From Nocardioides turkmenicus (GTDB lineage: Bacteria > Actinomycetota > Actinomycetes > Propionibacteriales > Nocardioidaceae), in the NCBI RefSeq assembly GCF_011045035.1, contig NZ_JAALAA010000006.1, positions 205,788 to 269,787 of the forward strand: a stretch of DNA of 64,000 bases, read 5' to 3'. The first letter of the stretch is position 1; each line of letters begins with the position of its first letter. Positions 42,881-54,300 of this stretch are shown one piece after another. The position numbers and the translations under genes are program-made. Under the pieces are notes generated by a model. That model saw only the letters and a list, made by a program, of their open reading frames with translations, made no database searches and had not been told where the DNA came from.

Positions 42881-43942
42881 ATGACTTCCGGTGCCCTCGT
42901 TGATGAGCCCCTGGTCCTCGGGATCGAGACCTCATGTGATGAGACCGGGATCGGCGTCGTGCGTGGCCATACCCTGCTGGCCGACGCGGTGGCGAGCAGC
43001 GTCGAGGAGCACGCCCGATTCGGTGGGGTGGTGCCGGAGGTCGCGAGCCGGGCGCACCTGGAGGCGATGGTGCCGACGATCGAGCGGGCCTGCGAGGAGT
43101 CCGGCATCAAGCTGAACGACGTCGACGCGATCGCCGTCACCGCCGGGCCAGGTCTCGCGGGTGCCCTGCTGGTCGGGGTGGCGGCCGCCAAGGCCCTCGC
43201 GCTGGGGCTCGACAAGCCGATCTACGGCGTGAACCACCTGGCCTCGCACGTCGCGGTCGACCAGCTGCAGCACGGGCCGCTTCCCGAGCCCTGCGTGGCC
43301 ATGCTCGTCTCCGGCGGCCACTCCAGCCTGCTCAAGGTCACCGACATCACCGAGGGCGTGGACCCCATGGGCGCGACGATCGACGACGCCGCGGGGGAGG
43401 CCTTCGACAAGGTCGCCCGCCTGCTCGGCCTCGGCTTCCCGGGTGGTCCGGTCATCGACAGGACCGCCACGTCGGGCAGCTCGATCGCGATCGACTTCCC
43501 GCGCGGGCTCACCAGCCGTCGCGACCTCGAACGGCACCGCTTCGACTTCTCCTTCTCGGGCCTCAAGACCGCCGTGGCTCGTTGGATCGAGGCAAAGGAG
43601 CGTAGCGGCGAACCGGTCCCGGTCGCCGACGTCGCCGCCAGCTTCCAGGAGGCCGTGGTCGACGTGCTGGTGCGGAAGGCCCTCGACGCGGCCTCCTCCG
43701 AAGGCATCGAGGACATCATCATCGGCGGCGGGGTCGCCGCGAACAGCCGGCTCCGCGTGCTCGCCGAGGAGCGTGCCACCAAGCTGGGCATCCGGGTCCG
43801 GGTCCCGCGTCCGGGTCTGTGCACCGACAACGGCGCGATGGTGGCTGCTCTGGGGGCGGAGATGGTGGCGAGGGGACGTACGCCGTCGGCGCTGGACCTT
43901 CCGGCCGACTCGTCCCAGCCGATCACGTCCGTCCTGGTCTGA
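42881..43942 (+). CDS. tsaD: tRNA N6-adenosine threonylcarbamoyltransferase (TsaD)
   Basis: A 353-residue ASKHA-fold enzyme. It opens [28 protein letters not shown] carries the first zinc/iron His and [14 protein letters not shown] the second pair. [28 protein letters not shown], and [14 protein letters not shown] (with the later [10 protein letters not shown]) complete the family set. AGGGGAAGG precedes the ATG. It is separated from the other t6A genes by the TetR gene and the palindrome array, so its own promoter must lie within or near the array (inference). Confidence 0.96.
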   Translation: MTSGALVDEPLVLGIETSCDETGIGVVRGHTLLADAVASSVEEHARFGGVVPEVASRAHLEAMVPTIERACEESGIKLNDVDAIAVTAGPGLAGALLVGVAAAKALALGLDKPIYGVNHLASHVAVDQLQHGPLPEPCVAMLVSGGHSSLLKVTDITEGVDPMGATIDDAAGEAFDKVARLLGLGFPGGPVIDRTATSGSSIAIDFPRGLTSRRDLERHRFDFSFSGLKTAVARWIEAKERSGEPVPVADVAASFQEAVVDVLVRKALDAASSEGIEDIIIGGGVAANSRLRVLAEERATKLGIRVRVPRPGLCTDNGAMVAALGAEMVARGRTPSALDLPADSSQPITSVLV

Positions 43943-43957
43943 CCCGCGGTCCGGACC

Positions 43958-45127
43958 TCAGAACGGCCGTACCAGCAGACAGGTCCCCTCGCCGGCGACC
44001 CTGGTGAGCACGATCGTGGCCTCCGCGGAGCCCGACAGCGCGAGCCGCTTGCGGAGCTGCTCGGGCACGACCTGCACGCCCCGCTTCTTGATCGTCAGCT
44101 TCCCGATCCCACGCTCCCGCAGCGCTGCCTTGAGCTGCTTCTCCCGGTAGGGGAGCTCCTCGAGCACCTGGTACCCGCGAGCGAAGGGCGTCTCGAAGGA
44201 GGCGGAGGAGGTGACGTACGCGATGTGCTCGTCGATCAGATGCCCCTGCACCCCTGCGGCGACGGCGGTGACCAGCCCGGCACGGATCACGGCGCCGTCG
44301 GGCTCGTAGAGGAACTCGGCGACCTCGCCGACCTCGCCACCCTGGTCGTCCTCGGAGGTGAGCGTCGCCAGGCCGCGCTCGCCGATGACGGTGGCCCGCC
44401 GGTGCGTGCTGGCCAGCGAGCCCGACCACAACGCTGCCTCCTTGACCTCGCCGCGGTCGCTGACCCACTCGGCCTCGACCTTGTCGGGTACGAGATCGTG
44501 CGGGAACCCAGGGGCGACCTTCACGCACGCGTCGCGCGCGAAGAGGGTCTCGACCCACGACCAGGGCGGAGTCCACCCCTCCGCGGAGAAGACCCGGCCC
44601 TTGGCGCCGCGACGTGCGGGGTCCGCGTACGCGACGTCGAAGGGTGAGTGGTCGACGGCGGTCGCATCGGCGACGGTGACGGCGCCGGGGAGCCCGAGCG
44701 CGTCGAGGTTGGCCTGGGCGACGGCGACCCGCTCCGGATCGTTGTCGACCCCGGCGGCGGTGAGCCCGGCACGGGAGGAGGCGATCAGGTCGCCGCCGAT
44801 CCCGCAGCCGAGGTCGATGACGCTGCCTGCGTCGAAGGCGCGCAGTCGCGCCGCCCGGTGGTGGGCGACGGCGAGGCGGGTGGCCTGCTCGAGGCCGTCG
44901 GGGGTGAAGTACATCTGCGGCGCCAGGTCGCCGAACTTGGCGGCTGCCTTCCGGCGTAGGTCGACCTGCGTCATCGCCGCGGCCACATGCTCGGCGGTCT
45001 CGTCCTTGCGCAGCGCGGACTGCACCGCCAGGGCGGAGTCTTCGCCCATGGCGGTCATCTCGGTGGCTCGCGCCAGCAGTCGCTGCCCGTCATCGGTGAG
45101 CAACCAGGCGAAGGCGTCGAGATCCAT
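43958..45127 (-). CDS. class I SAM-dependent methyltransferase with THUMP-like C-terminal domain
   Basis: A 389-residue protein. The SAM motif is VIDLGCGIGGDLIASSRAG (about residues 104-122), followed by GVDNDPERVAVAQANLDALG and DVAYADPARRGAKGRVF. The ~150-residue C-terminal half (SYVT-like AYVTSSASFETPFARGYQVLEELPYREKQLKAALRERG, part) matches the THUMP-like domain. The overall layout is a tRNA- or rRNA-type methyltransferase found in actinobacteria. The nucleic-acid target is unknown. It is convergent with tsaD, with 15 bp between stops. Confidence 0.87.
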   Translation of the reverse strand: MDLDAFAWLLTDDGQRLLARATEMTAMGEDSALAVQSALRKDETAEHVAAAMTQVDLRRKAAAKFGDLAPQMYFTPDGLEQATRLAVAHHRAARLRAFDAGSVIDLGCGIGGDLIASSRAGLTAAGVDNDPERVAVAQANLDALGLPGAVTVADATAVDHSPFDVAYADPARRGAKGRVFSAEGWTPPWSWVETLFARDACVKVAPGFPHDLVPDKVEAEWVSDRGEVKEAALWSGSLASTHRRATVIGERGLATLTSEDDQGGEVGEVAEFLYEPDGAVIRAGLVTAVAAGVQGHLIDEHIAYVTSSASFETPFARGYQVLEELPYREKQLKAALRERGIGKLTIKKRGVQVVPEQLRKRLALSGSAEATIVLTRVAGEGTCLLVRPF

Positions 45128-45207
45128 GGCTCGATCCTCTCAGGCCGTTTTCCGGTCTTGGCAAACTCCATTACCCCCGCGGGTGTTCCTGATCTAGGAT
45201 CCGCCGA

Positions 45208-45864
45208 GTGCGTAGATCCCCCCGCATAGCCCCGTTGACCCTGTGGACGGTCGCCGTGGTCATCACTCTGGTGTCGCTGTTGCTGACCGCGCCCATGCCC
45301 GCCTCGGCGGACTCGGTGAGCCCGGTGGGTCAGTGCCCGGCCGGGGACCGCTCCTATTCGTCGGTGGGCTCCCGCTCCGCCACCGCCACGGCGCCCGACG
45401 GCTACGGGATCGCGTCCTTCTGTGTCGTCGGCCGTGGTAATGCCGGCCCCGAGGTGCACACTCTGGCCACCCCGCAAGCGAGCACGGTGATCCAGCACAG
45501 CAGCGGCCGGCAGCTGGACAGCTACACGGTGACGTACGTCCGGACCCGGGCTGCGAGCGAGCCGGAGGCGACGGAAGAGGCGTCCGCGAAGCCGGAGAAC
45601 AACGCGACCGAGGAGCCCTCGCCCACGCCGCAGGAGGAGGGGGCGAAGCAGCAGGAGTCGGCCGCCGCCGAGCGGTCGGAGAGTCCGGAATCCTCGACTG
45701 ACCTGCTGCTACAGGGTGACGGCGAAGAGCTCGAGATCACGAACTTCGAGGAGAGCGACGACCGCGAGGACCGCTGGTCGTTCATGATCGTCGGCGGCAT
45801 CATCGTCGTCGGTCTGCTCGCCGGCGCGGTCGCACTGACCGTGCGACTCCCCGGCCAGCGGTAG
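45208..45864 (+). CDS. exported membrane-anchored protein, hypothetical
   Basis: A 218-residue type I membrane protein. The signal peptide is WTVAVVITLVSLLLTAPMPASA and the extracellular part (~35-170) has two Cys, then a Glu/Ser/Pro-rich stalk (EATEEASAKPENNATEEPSP). A C-terminal membrane span, FMIVGGIIVVGLLAGAVAL, is followed by a short basic end, RLPGQR. The GTG at 45208 follows TAGGAT (45195-45200) by 7 nt, a leaderless start. No family is recognised. It lies just before the groES control region. Confidence 0.75.
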   Translation: MRRSPRIAPLTLWTVAVVITLVSLLLTAPMPASADSVSPVGQCPAGDRSYSSVGSRSATATAPDGYGIASFCVVGRGNAGPEVHTLATPQASTVIQHSSGRQLDSYTVTYVRTRAASEPEATEEASAKPENNATEEPSPTPQEEGAKQQESAAAERSESPESSTDLLLQGDGEELEITNFEESDDREDRWSFMIVGGIIVVGLLAGAVALTVRLPGQR

Positions 45865-45871
45865 CCCATTG

Positions 45872-45898
45872 CTGGCACTCATTGCGGGCGAGTGCTAA
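45872..45898. promoter_or_regulatory. CIRCE operator 1 (HrcA site)
   Basis: CTGGCACTC-N9-GAGTGCTAA is the heat-shock CIRCE dyad, with a single-pair departure from the TTAGCACTC consensus on the left. It lies upstream of groES. HrcA repressor binding here is established for the groE operon in many bacteria. Confidence 0.85.
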
Positions 45899-45906
45899 CG
45901 TCTGCA

Positions 45907-45933
45907 TTGGCACTCTCCCCCTGAGTGTGCCAG
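45907..45933. promoter_or_regulatory. CIRCE-like operator 2
   Basis: TTGGCACTC (45907-45915) and GAGTGTGCCAG (45923-45933) form a second, imperfect CIRCE-like dyad next to the first. Paired CIRCE elements before groES are usual in actinobacteria, and the pair supports HrcA control. Confidence 0.7.
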
Positions 45934-46050
45934 CGCTTGCGAGCCGGGTGCGACCCCCGCGACGGCGTACGCGGCATGTCGCAAGCACAGACGTAGCAAC
46001 ACCCACCCAGAATCATCTGACTCCATAGAAGAAATGGGGAGGTCGACACA

Positions 46051-46344
46051 GTGTCGGTCAACATCAAGCCGCTCGAGGACCGCATCGTCGTGAAGGCCGT
46101 CGAGGCCGAGCAGACCACCGCCTCGGGCCTGGTCATCCCGGACACGGCCAAGGAGAAGCCCCAGGAGGGCGAGGTCCTGGCTCTCGGCCCGGGTCGCATC
46201 GACGACAAGGGCAACCGCGTCCCGCTCGACGTCCAGGTCGGCGACAAGGTCATCTACAGCAAGTACGGCGGCACCGAGGTCAAGTACGCCGGCGAGGAGT
46301 ACCTCATCCTGTCCGCCCGCGACATCCTCGCGGTCATCGCCTGA
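46051..46344 (+). CDS. groES: co-chaperonin GroES
   Basis: A 97-residue GroES that caps the GroEL chamber. It starts [29 protein letters not shown] (part), with the mobile loop [18 protein letters not shown] and the end [19 protein letters not shown]. The start is GTG with GGGGAGGTCG upstream. It is controlled by the two CIRCE sites. groEL follows after 91 bp. Confidence 0.97.
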   Translation: MSVNIKPLEDRIVVKAVEAEQTTASGLVIPDTAKEKPQEGEVLALGPGRIDDKGNRVPLDVQVGDKVIYSKYGGTEVKYAGEEYLILSARDILAVIA

Positions 46345-46423
46345 CGTCATCCGTCTCGCAACAGCGCGGCCGGGCCGGCGGGGTGGAAGTCCTGGCCGAC
46401 CACGGCCGCGCGCTGCGTACTAG

Positions 46424-48055
<1,632 letters not shown>

Positions 48056-48061
48056 CACACA

Positions 48062-48134
48062 GCCGAGTCGGCGCATCTGACCCCGTGCTTCGCGAAGCGA
48101 AGCGAGCGAAAGGGGTCCGATGCGCCGACTCGGC
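48062..48134. terminator. 23-bp inverted repeat between groEL and the lysozyme gene
   Basis: Arms 48062-48084 and 48112-48134 pair with one mismatch (outer part GCCGAGTCGGCGCATC). The genes converge here. The GCCGACTCGGC core is shared with the repeat at 32851-32916. A T-run is absent. Confidence 0.75.
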
Positions 48135-48138
48135 GATT

Positions 48139-48888
48139 TCAGCGAACGACCAGCGATTCGAGCGAGACGTCGTCCGAAAGCACATTCATATCGACGTACG
48201 CCTCCTTCTCACTCCCCACGCCGTCGAGCCGGTCGCGGTTGGAGTACTGCCAGACGGTCCAGTCGCGTCCGTCGGGAATCCGCGGCGGCCAGGCGACGGA
48301 GCGGAACCAGATCGGGTTGTCCGGGTAGAGGTCGACCAGGTAGGCGCGGTATGCCGACGGCGTGGTGTATATGACCGGCGCGATGCCGTAGTGCGCCTCG
48401 AGGGTGCTCAGCAGCGGGTCGAGGATGGCGCGGACCTCGGCCGCGGGCGGCAGGTCGCCCATGAACGAGCCGTACGGCTCCAGGTCGACGACCGGGGCGA
48501 GCGTGCCGGCGACCCGAGGGACCGTGGCGATCATGTTGTGCGCCTGGTCGCTGCCAGGGCTCTCGAAGCTCATGAAGTGGTAGGCGCCGGTCGGGATCCC
48601 GGCCCGCTGCGCCTGGGCCCAGTTGGCGGCGAAGCGCGAGTCCACGTGGGAGGAGCCCTCGGTCGCCTTGATCCAGGCGAAGTCGATGTCCTGCTCGGCG
48701 ACCCGCGGCCAGTCGATGGTGCCGTTGTGGTGGGAGACGTCGATGCCGCGTACGTCGTACTTCGCCGCGAACATCCGGGTGGGCATCACGACGCCGGTGT
48801 AGACCAGCGCGGTCATGACCAGCGCGAGGACGGCGACGACGGCGGAGCCGATGAGCACCTGTCGACGGCGGGTGGGGGTGAGGGGCAC
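48139..48888 (-). CDS. secreted GH25 lysozyme-like muramidase
   Basis: A 249-residue protein with an N-terminal membrane span (VLIGSAVVAVLALVMTALVYTG), probably an uncleaved anchor or a signal. The GH25 domain starts GIDVSHHNGTIDWPRVAEQ and has DFAWIKATEGSSHVD, GAYHFMSF and the catalytic DxE in VVDLEPYG (about residues 132-139). Near the end is WTVWQYSN. It should hydrolyse peptidoglycan. The GTG at 48888 is the best available start although its ribosome site is weak. It lies 19 bp from the DUF305 stop on the same strand, so co-transcription is likely. Confidence 0.88.
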   Translation of the reverse strand: MPLTPTRRRQVLIGSAVVAVLALVMTALVYTGVVMPTRMFAAKYDVRGIDVSHHNGTIDWPRVAEQDIDFAWIKATEGSSHVDSRFAANWAQAQRAGIPTGAYHFMSFESPGSDQAHNMIATVPRVAGTLAPVVDLEPYGSFMGDLPPAAEVRAILDPLLSTLEAHYGIAPVIYTTPSAYRAYLVDLYPDNPIWFRSVAWPPRIPDGRDWTVWQYSNRDRLDGVGSEKEAYVDMNVLSDDVSLESLVVR

Positions 48889-48907
48889 CGCCGCAACGTA
48901 CCCGGTC

Positions 48908-49576
48908 TCACAGCTCGGCGAGCAGCTTCTCCATGATCTCGATCTCGACCGACTGGGTGGCCTCGACGTCGGTCGCCATCTCGAGCGCCAGCGCGTCGCT
49001 GCCCCGGGACGCCATCGGCTCGGCCATCTCCAGGGCACCCTGGTGGTGCTGGATCATCCCGGTCAGGAAGAGCCGGTCGAACTCCTCGCCGCGGGCCTTG
49101 CCGAGCGCGCTCATCTGGTCGGGGGTGAGCATGCCCGCCATCGTGTGCGGGGGATCCGAGGCCCGGGGCACCCGCAGACCGCGCAGCTCGAGCCAGCCGC
49201 TCATGGCCACGATCTCGGGTCCCTGGGCCGACTCGATGCGCTCGGCCAGGGACACCACCTCGGGGTGGACGGCGTGCTCCCGTGCCAGCCGGGTCATCTC
49301 CAGCGCCTGGGCGTGATGGGGGATCATCATCGTCACGAAGTCGGCGTCGGTCCGGTTCCACGGATCCGTGTCGGCGGCCGAGGGCGAGACGGTCCGCGCG
49401 GCCTCGCCCGGCGCCCCGCCCTGCACCACCGGCGCCGACTGGGTGGCCGCCTCGGGGCTGGGCGAGTGGGCACCGTGGGCACCGTGGGCGTCGTGGGTGG
49501 AGCCTCCGCACGCGCCGAGCGACATCGCAGCGATCACGACACCCGAGGCGATGACACCGAACCGTCGAACGGGCAT
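48908..49576 (-). CDS. DUF305 lipoprotein (metal-associated)
   Basis: A 222-residue lipoprotein. The signal ends at the lipobox GAC (SLGACGGS, Cys about residue 23), then a His-rich stretch (HDAHGAHGAHS). The DUF305 helical-bundle domain carries paired HH-Q motifs: VTMMIPHHAQALEM (about 82-95) and TGMIQHHQGALEM (about 167-179). Such proteins are often linked to copper or metal homeostasis. The His-rich N-terminus fits that. GGAAGGAG precedes the ATG. It precedes the GH25 gene in the same operon. Confidence 0.88.
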   Translation of the reverse strand: MPVRRFGVIASGVVIAAMSLGACGGSTHDAHGAHGAHSPSPEAATQSAPVVQGGAPGEAARTVSPSAADTDPWNRTDADFVTMMIPHHAQALEMTRLAREHAVHPEVVSLAERIESAQGPEIVAMSGWLELRGLRVPRASDPPHTMAGMLTPDQMSALGKARGEEFDRLFLTGMIQHHQGALEMAEPMASRGSDALALEMATDVEATQSVEIEIMEKLLAEL

Positions 49577-49708
49577 GTGACTCCTTCCGAGATGCCGTAG
49601 GCGCGAACAATTTATTCACATTCCGTGCGGCCCGTGTACGGCTTTTACTAAAGTTGAGAAGTCATGCCCGTGCCACCCCACGGCGGCCGACTCGGAAGGC
49701 TTGCGATC

Positions 49709-51223
49709 ATGAGGCTTAGACGACCTACCCATTACCTGGCCCCCATCGCGGCGGTCATGGTTGTCGCAGGAGGGCTGGCCGTCGCCGCCCCGTCCTCCGC
49801 AGACGAGTCCCACACCCACGGCACCGAGAGCACGCAGTCTCCCGAGGCCCAGACGAGCTGCACGGCCGAGGAGAAGCGGGCGATCACCAAGCTCGGCGAC
49901 AACTTCGCCTCCGCCTGCGTCGCCGGCAACGACCTCGCCCGGCTGGGCGCCAACGACCCGGTCGTTCCCGCCGGCGAGTCCGCGGGCTCGCCCAACATGC
50001 ACCTGATCGCCAACATCCCCAAGTCGGGCGCCTTCGAGCCCGTCAACGCGCTCAACAGCGACCTCGCCTTCCAGGGCGACTACGCGTTCGCGGGCAACTA
50101 CAGCGGGTTCAACGTCATCGACATCAAGGACCCGAGGAAGCCGCGGCTGGTCAAGCAGTACGTCTGCCCGGGCTCACAGAACGACATCTCCGTCTACGGC
50201 GACCTGCTGGTCCTCTCCGTCGACTCCAGCCGGAGCAACAACACCTGCGACAACGTGGCGCAGTCGGCCGAGATCAAGGAGTCGTGGGAAGGCCTGCGCG
50301 TCTTCGACATCAGCAATCCCCGCGAGCCGGAGTACGTCGCAGCCGTCGAGACCAAGTGCGGCTCGCACACCCACTCGCTGGCACCGAGCAAGGACGGCCG
50401 GTCCGTCTACGCGTACGTCTCCTCCTACGGCCCCCGCCTGACCTACCCGGACTGCCAGCCCCCGCACGACAAGATCAGCATCGTGAAGATCCCCACCCGG
50501 GCGCCGGAGCAGGCCGCGGTGGTCGGTGAGCCGGTGCTGTTCCCCGACGGCGGCTACACCAACACCGCCGGCTGCCACGACATCACCACCTACCCGTCCA
50601 AGGACATCGCGGCCGGCGCCTGCATGGGTGACGGCATCCTGATGGACATCTCCGACCGCGAGCACCCGGTCGTGACCGAGCGGGTCCGCGACACCGAGAA
50701 CTTCGCGTTCTGGCACTCGGCCACCTTCAACAACACCGGCACCAAGGTCGTCTTCACCGACGAGCTCGGCGGCGGCGGTGCGCCGACCTGCAACCCGGAG
50801 ACCGGGATGGAGAAGGGTGCCAACGGCATCTACGACATCGAGGACGGCCAGCTCGTCTTCAAGTCCTACTACAAGATGCCGCGCACCCAGTCCAACACCG
50901 AGAACTGCGTCGCTCACAACGGCTCGCTGATCCCGGTCAAGGGCAAGGACATCATGGTCCAGGCCTGGTACCAGGGCGGTGTGTCGGTCTACGACTTCAC
51001 GGACTCGGCCAACCCGAAGGAGATCGCCTGGTTCGACCGCGGCCCGTTCGAGGACACCTCGACGATCGCCGGCCCCTGGTCGACCTACTACTACAACGGC
51101 TACATCTACTCCAACGAGATCCAGCGCGGGTTCGACGTCTTCGACCTGCGCGACCCGCGGGTCGCCTCGGCGAAGAAGGTGCGATTCGACGAGCTGAACG
51201 TCCAGGCTCAGCCCTCCTACTGA
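49709..51223 (+). CDS. secreted LVIVD-repeat-like beta-propeller protein
   Basis: A 504-residue exported protein with signal peptide (PIAAVMVVAGGLAVA, cleavage near SSA-DE) and an early His/Glu-rich stretch. The body has repeated strand units such as YSGFNVIDIKDPRKPRLVKQY, GLRVFDISNPREPEYVAAV and GVSVYDFTDSANPKEIAWF, as in LVIVD/propeller surface proteins. Six or more Cys suggest disulphides. The role is unknown. The ATG at 49709 has GGAAGG upstream. The 132-bp gap before it is shared with the divergent DUF305 gene. A terminator follows at 51234. Confidence 0.82.
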   Translation: MRLRRPTHYLAPIAAVMVVAGGLAVAAPSSADESHTHGTESTQSPEAQTSCTAEEKRAITKLGDNFASACVAGNDLARLGANDPVVPAGESAGSPNMHLIANIPKSGAFEPVNALNSDLAFQGDYAFAGNYSGFNVIDIKDPRKPRLVKQYVCPGSQNDISVYGDLLVLSVDSSRSNNTCDNVAQSAEIKESWEGLRVFDISNPREPEYVAAVETKCGSHTHSLAPSKDGRSVYAYVSSYGPRLTYPDCQPPHDKISIVKIPTRAPEQAAVVGEPVLFPDGGYTNTAGCHDITTYPSKDIAAGACMGDGILMDISDREHPVVTERVRDTENFAFWHSATFNNTGTKVVFTDELGGGGAPTCNPETGMEKGANGIYDIEDGQLVFKSYYKMPRTQSNTENCVAHNGSLIPVKGKDIMVQAWYQGGVSVYDFTDSANPKEIAWFDRGPFEDTSTIAGPWSTYYYNGYIYSNEIQRGFDVFDLRDPRVASAKKVRFDELNVQAQPSY

Positions 51224-51233
51224 GCCCAGAGCG

Positions 51234-51276
51234 CCAACACTCGCCCGGCCCTCACCCGGGCGGGTGTTGGTCTTTT
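51234..51276 (+). terminator. rho-independent terminator after the LVIVD gene
   Basis: A 15-bp stem (CCAACACTCGCCCGG with its complement, one G-T) around a 7-base loop is followed by TCTTTT. It separates the LVIVD gene from the orphan multidomain enzyme, which therefore has its own promoter. Confidence 0.9.
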
Positions 51277-51369
51277 GAGTCCCAGCATTGTGCCAAGCGT
51301 TCAGCAACCTGCAGGACGCGACACTAGGCTCCGCAGATCGTGACCTCGATCACTTGGGAGCAGCAGCCG

Positions 51370-54300
51370 ATGCGCCACGGCGAACACTCAGCGGAGACCA
51401 TCTGGGCCTTGTTCGACGCCCAGGCTTCAAGTCGCCCGGCCCGGACCGCGGTCGTCGACGGGACGGTCGACATCACTTACGAGCAGCTGCGCGCCCGAGC
51501 GCAGGTGATCGCCGACGAGCTGGTCGCGCGGGGCGTCGCGCCGGGATCGCTCGTCGGGGTCTGCCTGGGACGTACGTGGGAACTGGTCGCGACGCTGCTG
51601 GGCGTCCTGCGAGCAGGCTGCGGCTACGTACCTCTGGACCCTGCGTACCCGTCGGAACGGGTGCGCTACATGGTCGAGCACTCCCGAGCCGTCACCGTGA
51701 TCGTCGACGACGAGGCGGCCGAACTGTGTGCAGCAGCGCCCGACCTCGTGCCCCTTCGCACGATCTCGGACCGCCGGCTGCCGCCGGGAGCCGAGCCCGT
51801 GGCCGGTGACATCGCGTACGTCATCTACACCTCGGGATCGACGGGCAACCCCAAGGGCGTGGCGGTCGAGCACCGGAGCGTCGTGGCGATGGCGAAGGCG
51901 ATGCGCCGGCTGCTCGACGAGGAGGACCTGGGTGGGGTCCTGGCCGGCGCGTCGGTCTGCTTCGACCCGTCGGTCATGGAGATCTTGGGGACGTTGATGC
52001 TCGGCGGGACAGTCGTGCTGGCGGAGAACGTCCTGGCGTTGCGTGAAGTGCCCTGTGCGGATCGGGTGCGAACGACCATCATGGTGCCGTCCGCGATGAA
52101 GGCTCTGCTCACGGCCGGCCCGCTGCCGGACGGAGTTCGATGCGTGGTGCTCGGCGGCGAGGTGCTCACCCCCTCCCTCGTTGCCGACCTGCATGCTGGG
52201 CCGCGTCCGCCTCGGGTCCTGAACGTCTACGGTCCGACGGAGACCACGGTGTTCACGACCGCCGGAATCGTCGATGCGGCCGACGAGCCGATCACGATCG
52301 GGGCCCCGGTCGCGGGTGCGCGGGCGTACGTCCTGGACGAGTCGTTGCAGCCGGTGCCCGCCGGCGAGGCGGGTGAGCTCTTCGTGGCCGGGGACCAGCT
52401 CGCGAGGGGATACCTCCACGACGACGAGCGGACTCGGCAGCGTTTCCTGGAGCTCAAGTCTGACGGGCCGATCCCGGAGAAACGGATCTACCGGACCGGA
52501 GACCTGTGCCGGTGGACCGAGTCGGGAGAGCTCGAGTTCCTCGGGCGGGTCGACCGGCAGGTCAAGATCCGGGGCCATCGGATCGAGCTGGACGAGATCG
52601 AGGTGGTGCTGCAGTCGATGCCCGGGGTCGCGGAGGCAGCGGTGGTCGTCGACCGGGCGGAGGGCAAGGGCCTCTTGGTGGCGTACGTGGAGACGCAGTC
52701 GGAGTCGGTGAGCGCCGCCTCCGTGCGGGCCGATCTGGCAGACCAGTTGCCGAAGTACATGACTCCGCACATCGTGATGCCGCTGGCCGAGATGCCGCGA
52801 CTGCCGAACGGCAAGGTGGACCGTCACCGACTCCCCGCGGTGAGGCGTACCGAGGGGGTGGCGGGCGGTCCGACGGCGACGGAGACCCGGCAGTCGTCGC
52901 TCCTCGACGCGGTCAGGAACGAGGTGGCCGTGCTGCTCGGCTCTCCTGCTGCCGACTCGGTCCCACCGAAGGTGTCACTGGAGTCGCTGGGCCTTGACTC
53001 GCTGGACGTCGCCGAGCTCACTGTACGTCTGTCTCAGGTGTTGGCAACAAGCCTTCCGTCGTCCACGCTGGACGAGCTGATGACCGTCGAGGACGCCGCG
53101 GACGCGTTGTCGGCAATCCGCCGTGCGTCCGGCGGCCGAGAGCCGGATGGGCGCCCGAACGGTGTCGGAGCGGCAGCTCGACTCCCTGCGTTCCAGGCGC
53201 AGATCCGGTCGGGGCACCCGCCTGCTTTCGCTGCCAAGATCCCAGCCTGGTCCGCGATCGACAAAGGTGCCCTCGTGCAGCACCTTCGGAGCCTCCTCTC
53301 CCGCTCGGGACTCGATCCGTACGGCAAGGTCGTGCGCACCGGGAGTGCCGAACGCGGCACCGTCGTCGACGTGCACACCGGCGAGGAGCGCGAGGCGATC
53401 ATCTGGACCACCAACCTCTACCTCGGGTTCAACCGGGACGAGAAGATCATCGAGGAGGCGCGGAACGCTCTCAGCCGCTTCGGCACGGGGATGGGGATCT
53501 CCGCCGCCGGCTCGGGGCAGACCGATCTCCACGTGGAGTTCGAGCGCGAGTTCGCCGCGATCGTCGGCAAGCCGTCCGCCTGCCTCCTCCCCACCGGTTT
53601 CACTGCGAGCCTCGGCGCCATCGCAGGGGTGGTCGGCGAGGGGGACGTGGTCGTCATGGATCAGCTGTGCCACGCATCCCTCGTCGACGGAGCTCGCCTG
53701 AGCGGTGCCCGGGTGAGGACGTTCCGGCACAACGACACCGCCGATCTGCGGGCGGTGCTCGAGGCGGAGTCGTCGCCCCACCACACGACCCTGGTCGTGC
53801 TCGAGAGCGTATACAGCATGGGCGAGGGGGCGGCCCCGCTGCGGGACATCGTGCCCGCCGCGAAGGAGTTCGGCGCGCTCGTCCTCGTCGACGAGGCCCA
53901 CTCCTTCGGCCTGTACGGAGGGCGAGGTGCCGGGCTGTGCGCGGCGGAAGGAGTCACCGAGCATGTCGATCTCATCCTCACGACGTTGAGCAAGGCGCTC
54001 GGGAGCATCGGCGGTGTGGTGGCCGCACAAGAGCCCCTCATCGCTCTGCTGAGGAGCTCGGCGAGGGCGTACGTCTTCCAGGCGAACACATCGCCTGCCG
54101 ACATCGCGGCGGCGCTCGCAGCGCTACGCCGGGTGGGCGAGAGCGATGCGCTGCGAGAACGGCTCTGGGACACCGCGAACTACATGAGGGAACGCTTCGC
54201 GGCGGCGGGTTATGAGCTCGGCACCGGGGACGGGCTCATCATCACTCCGCACTTCTCCGACGGGAAGAACCTGAGAGCCATCGCCCGCGGTCTTTTCGAG

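Noticed and set aside
44987..45229. Plus-strand small frame overlapping the methyltransferase start
   Set aside because: It is antisense to the SAM methyltransferase coding region and has no ribosome site or recognisable product.
45800..46050. A minus-strand gene covering the groES promoter
   Set aside because: The region is occupied by two CIRCE-like dyads and promoter sequence; the open frames there are GC-shadow frames.
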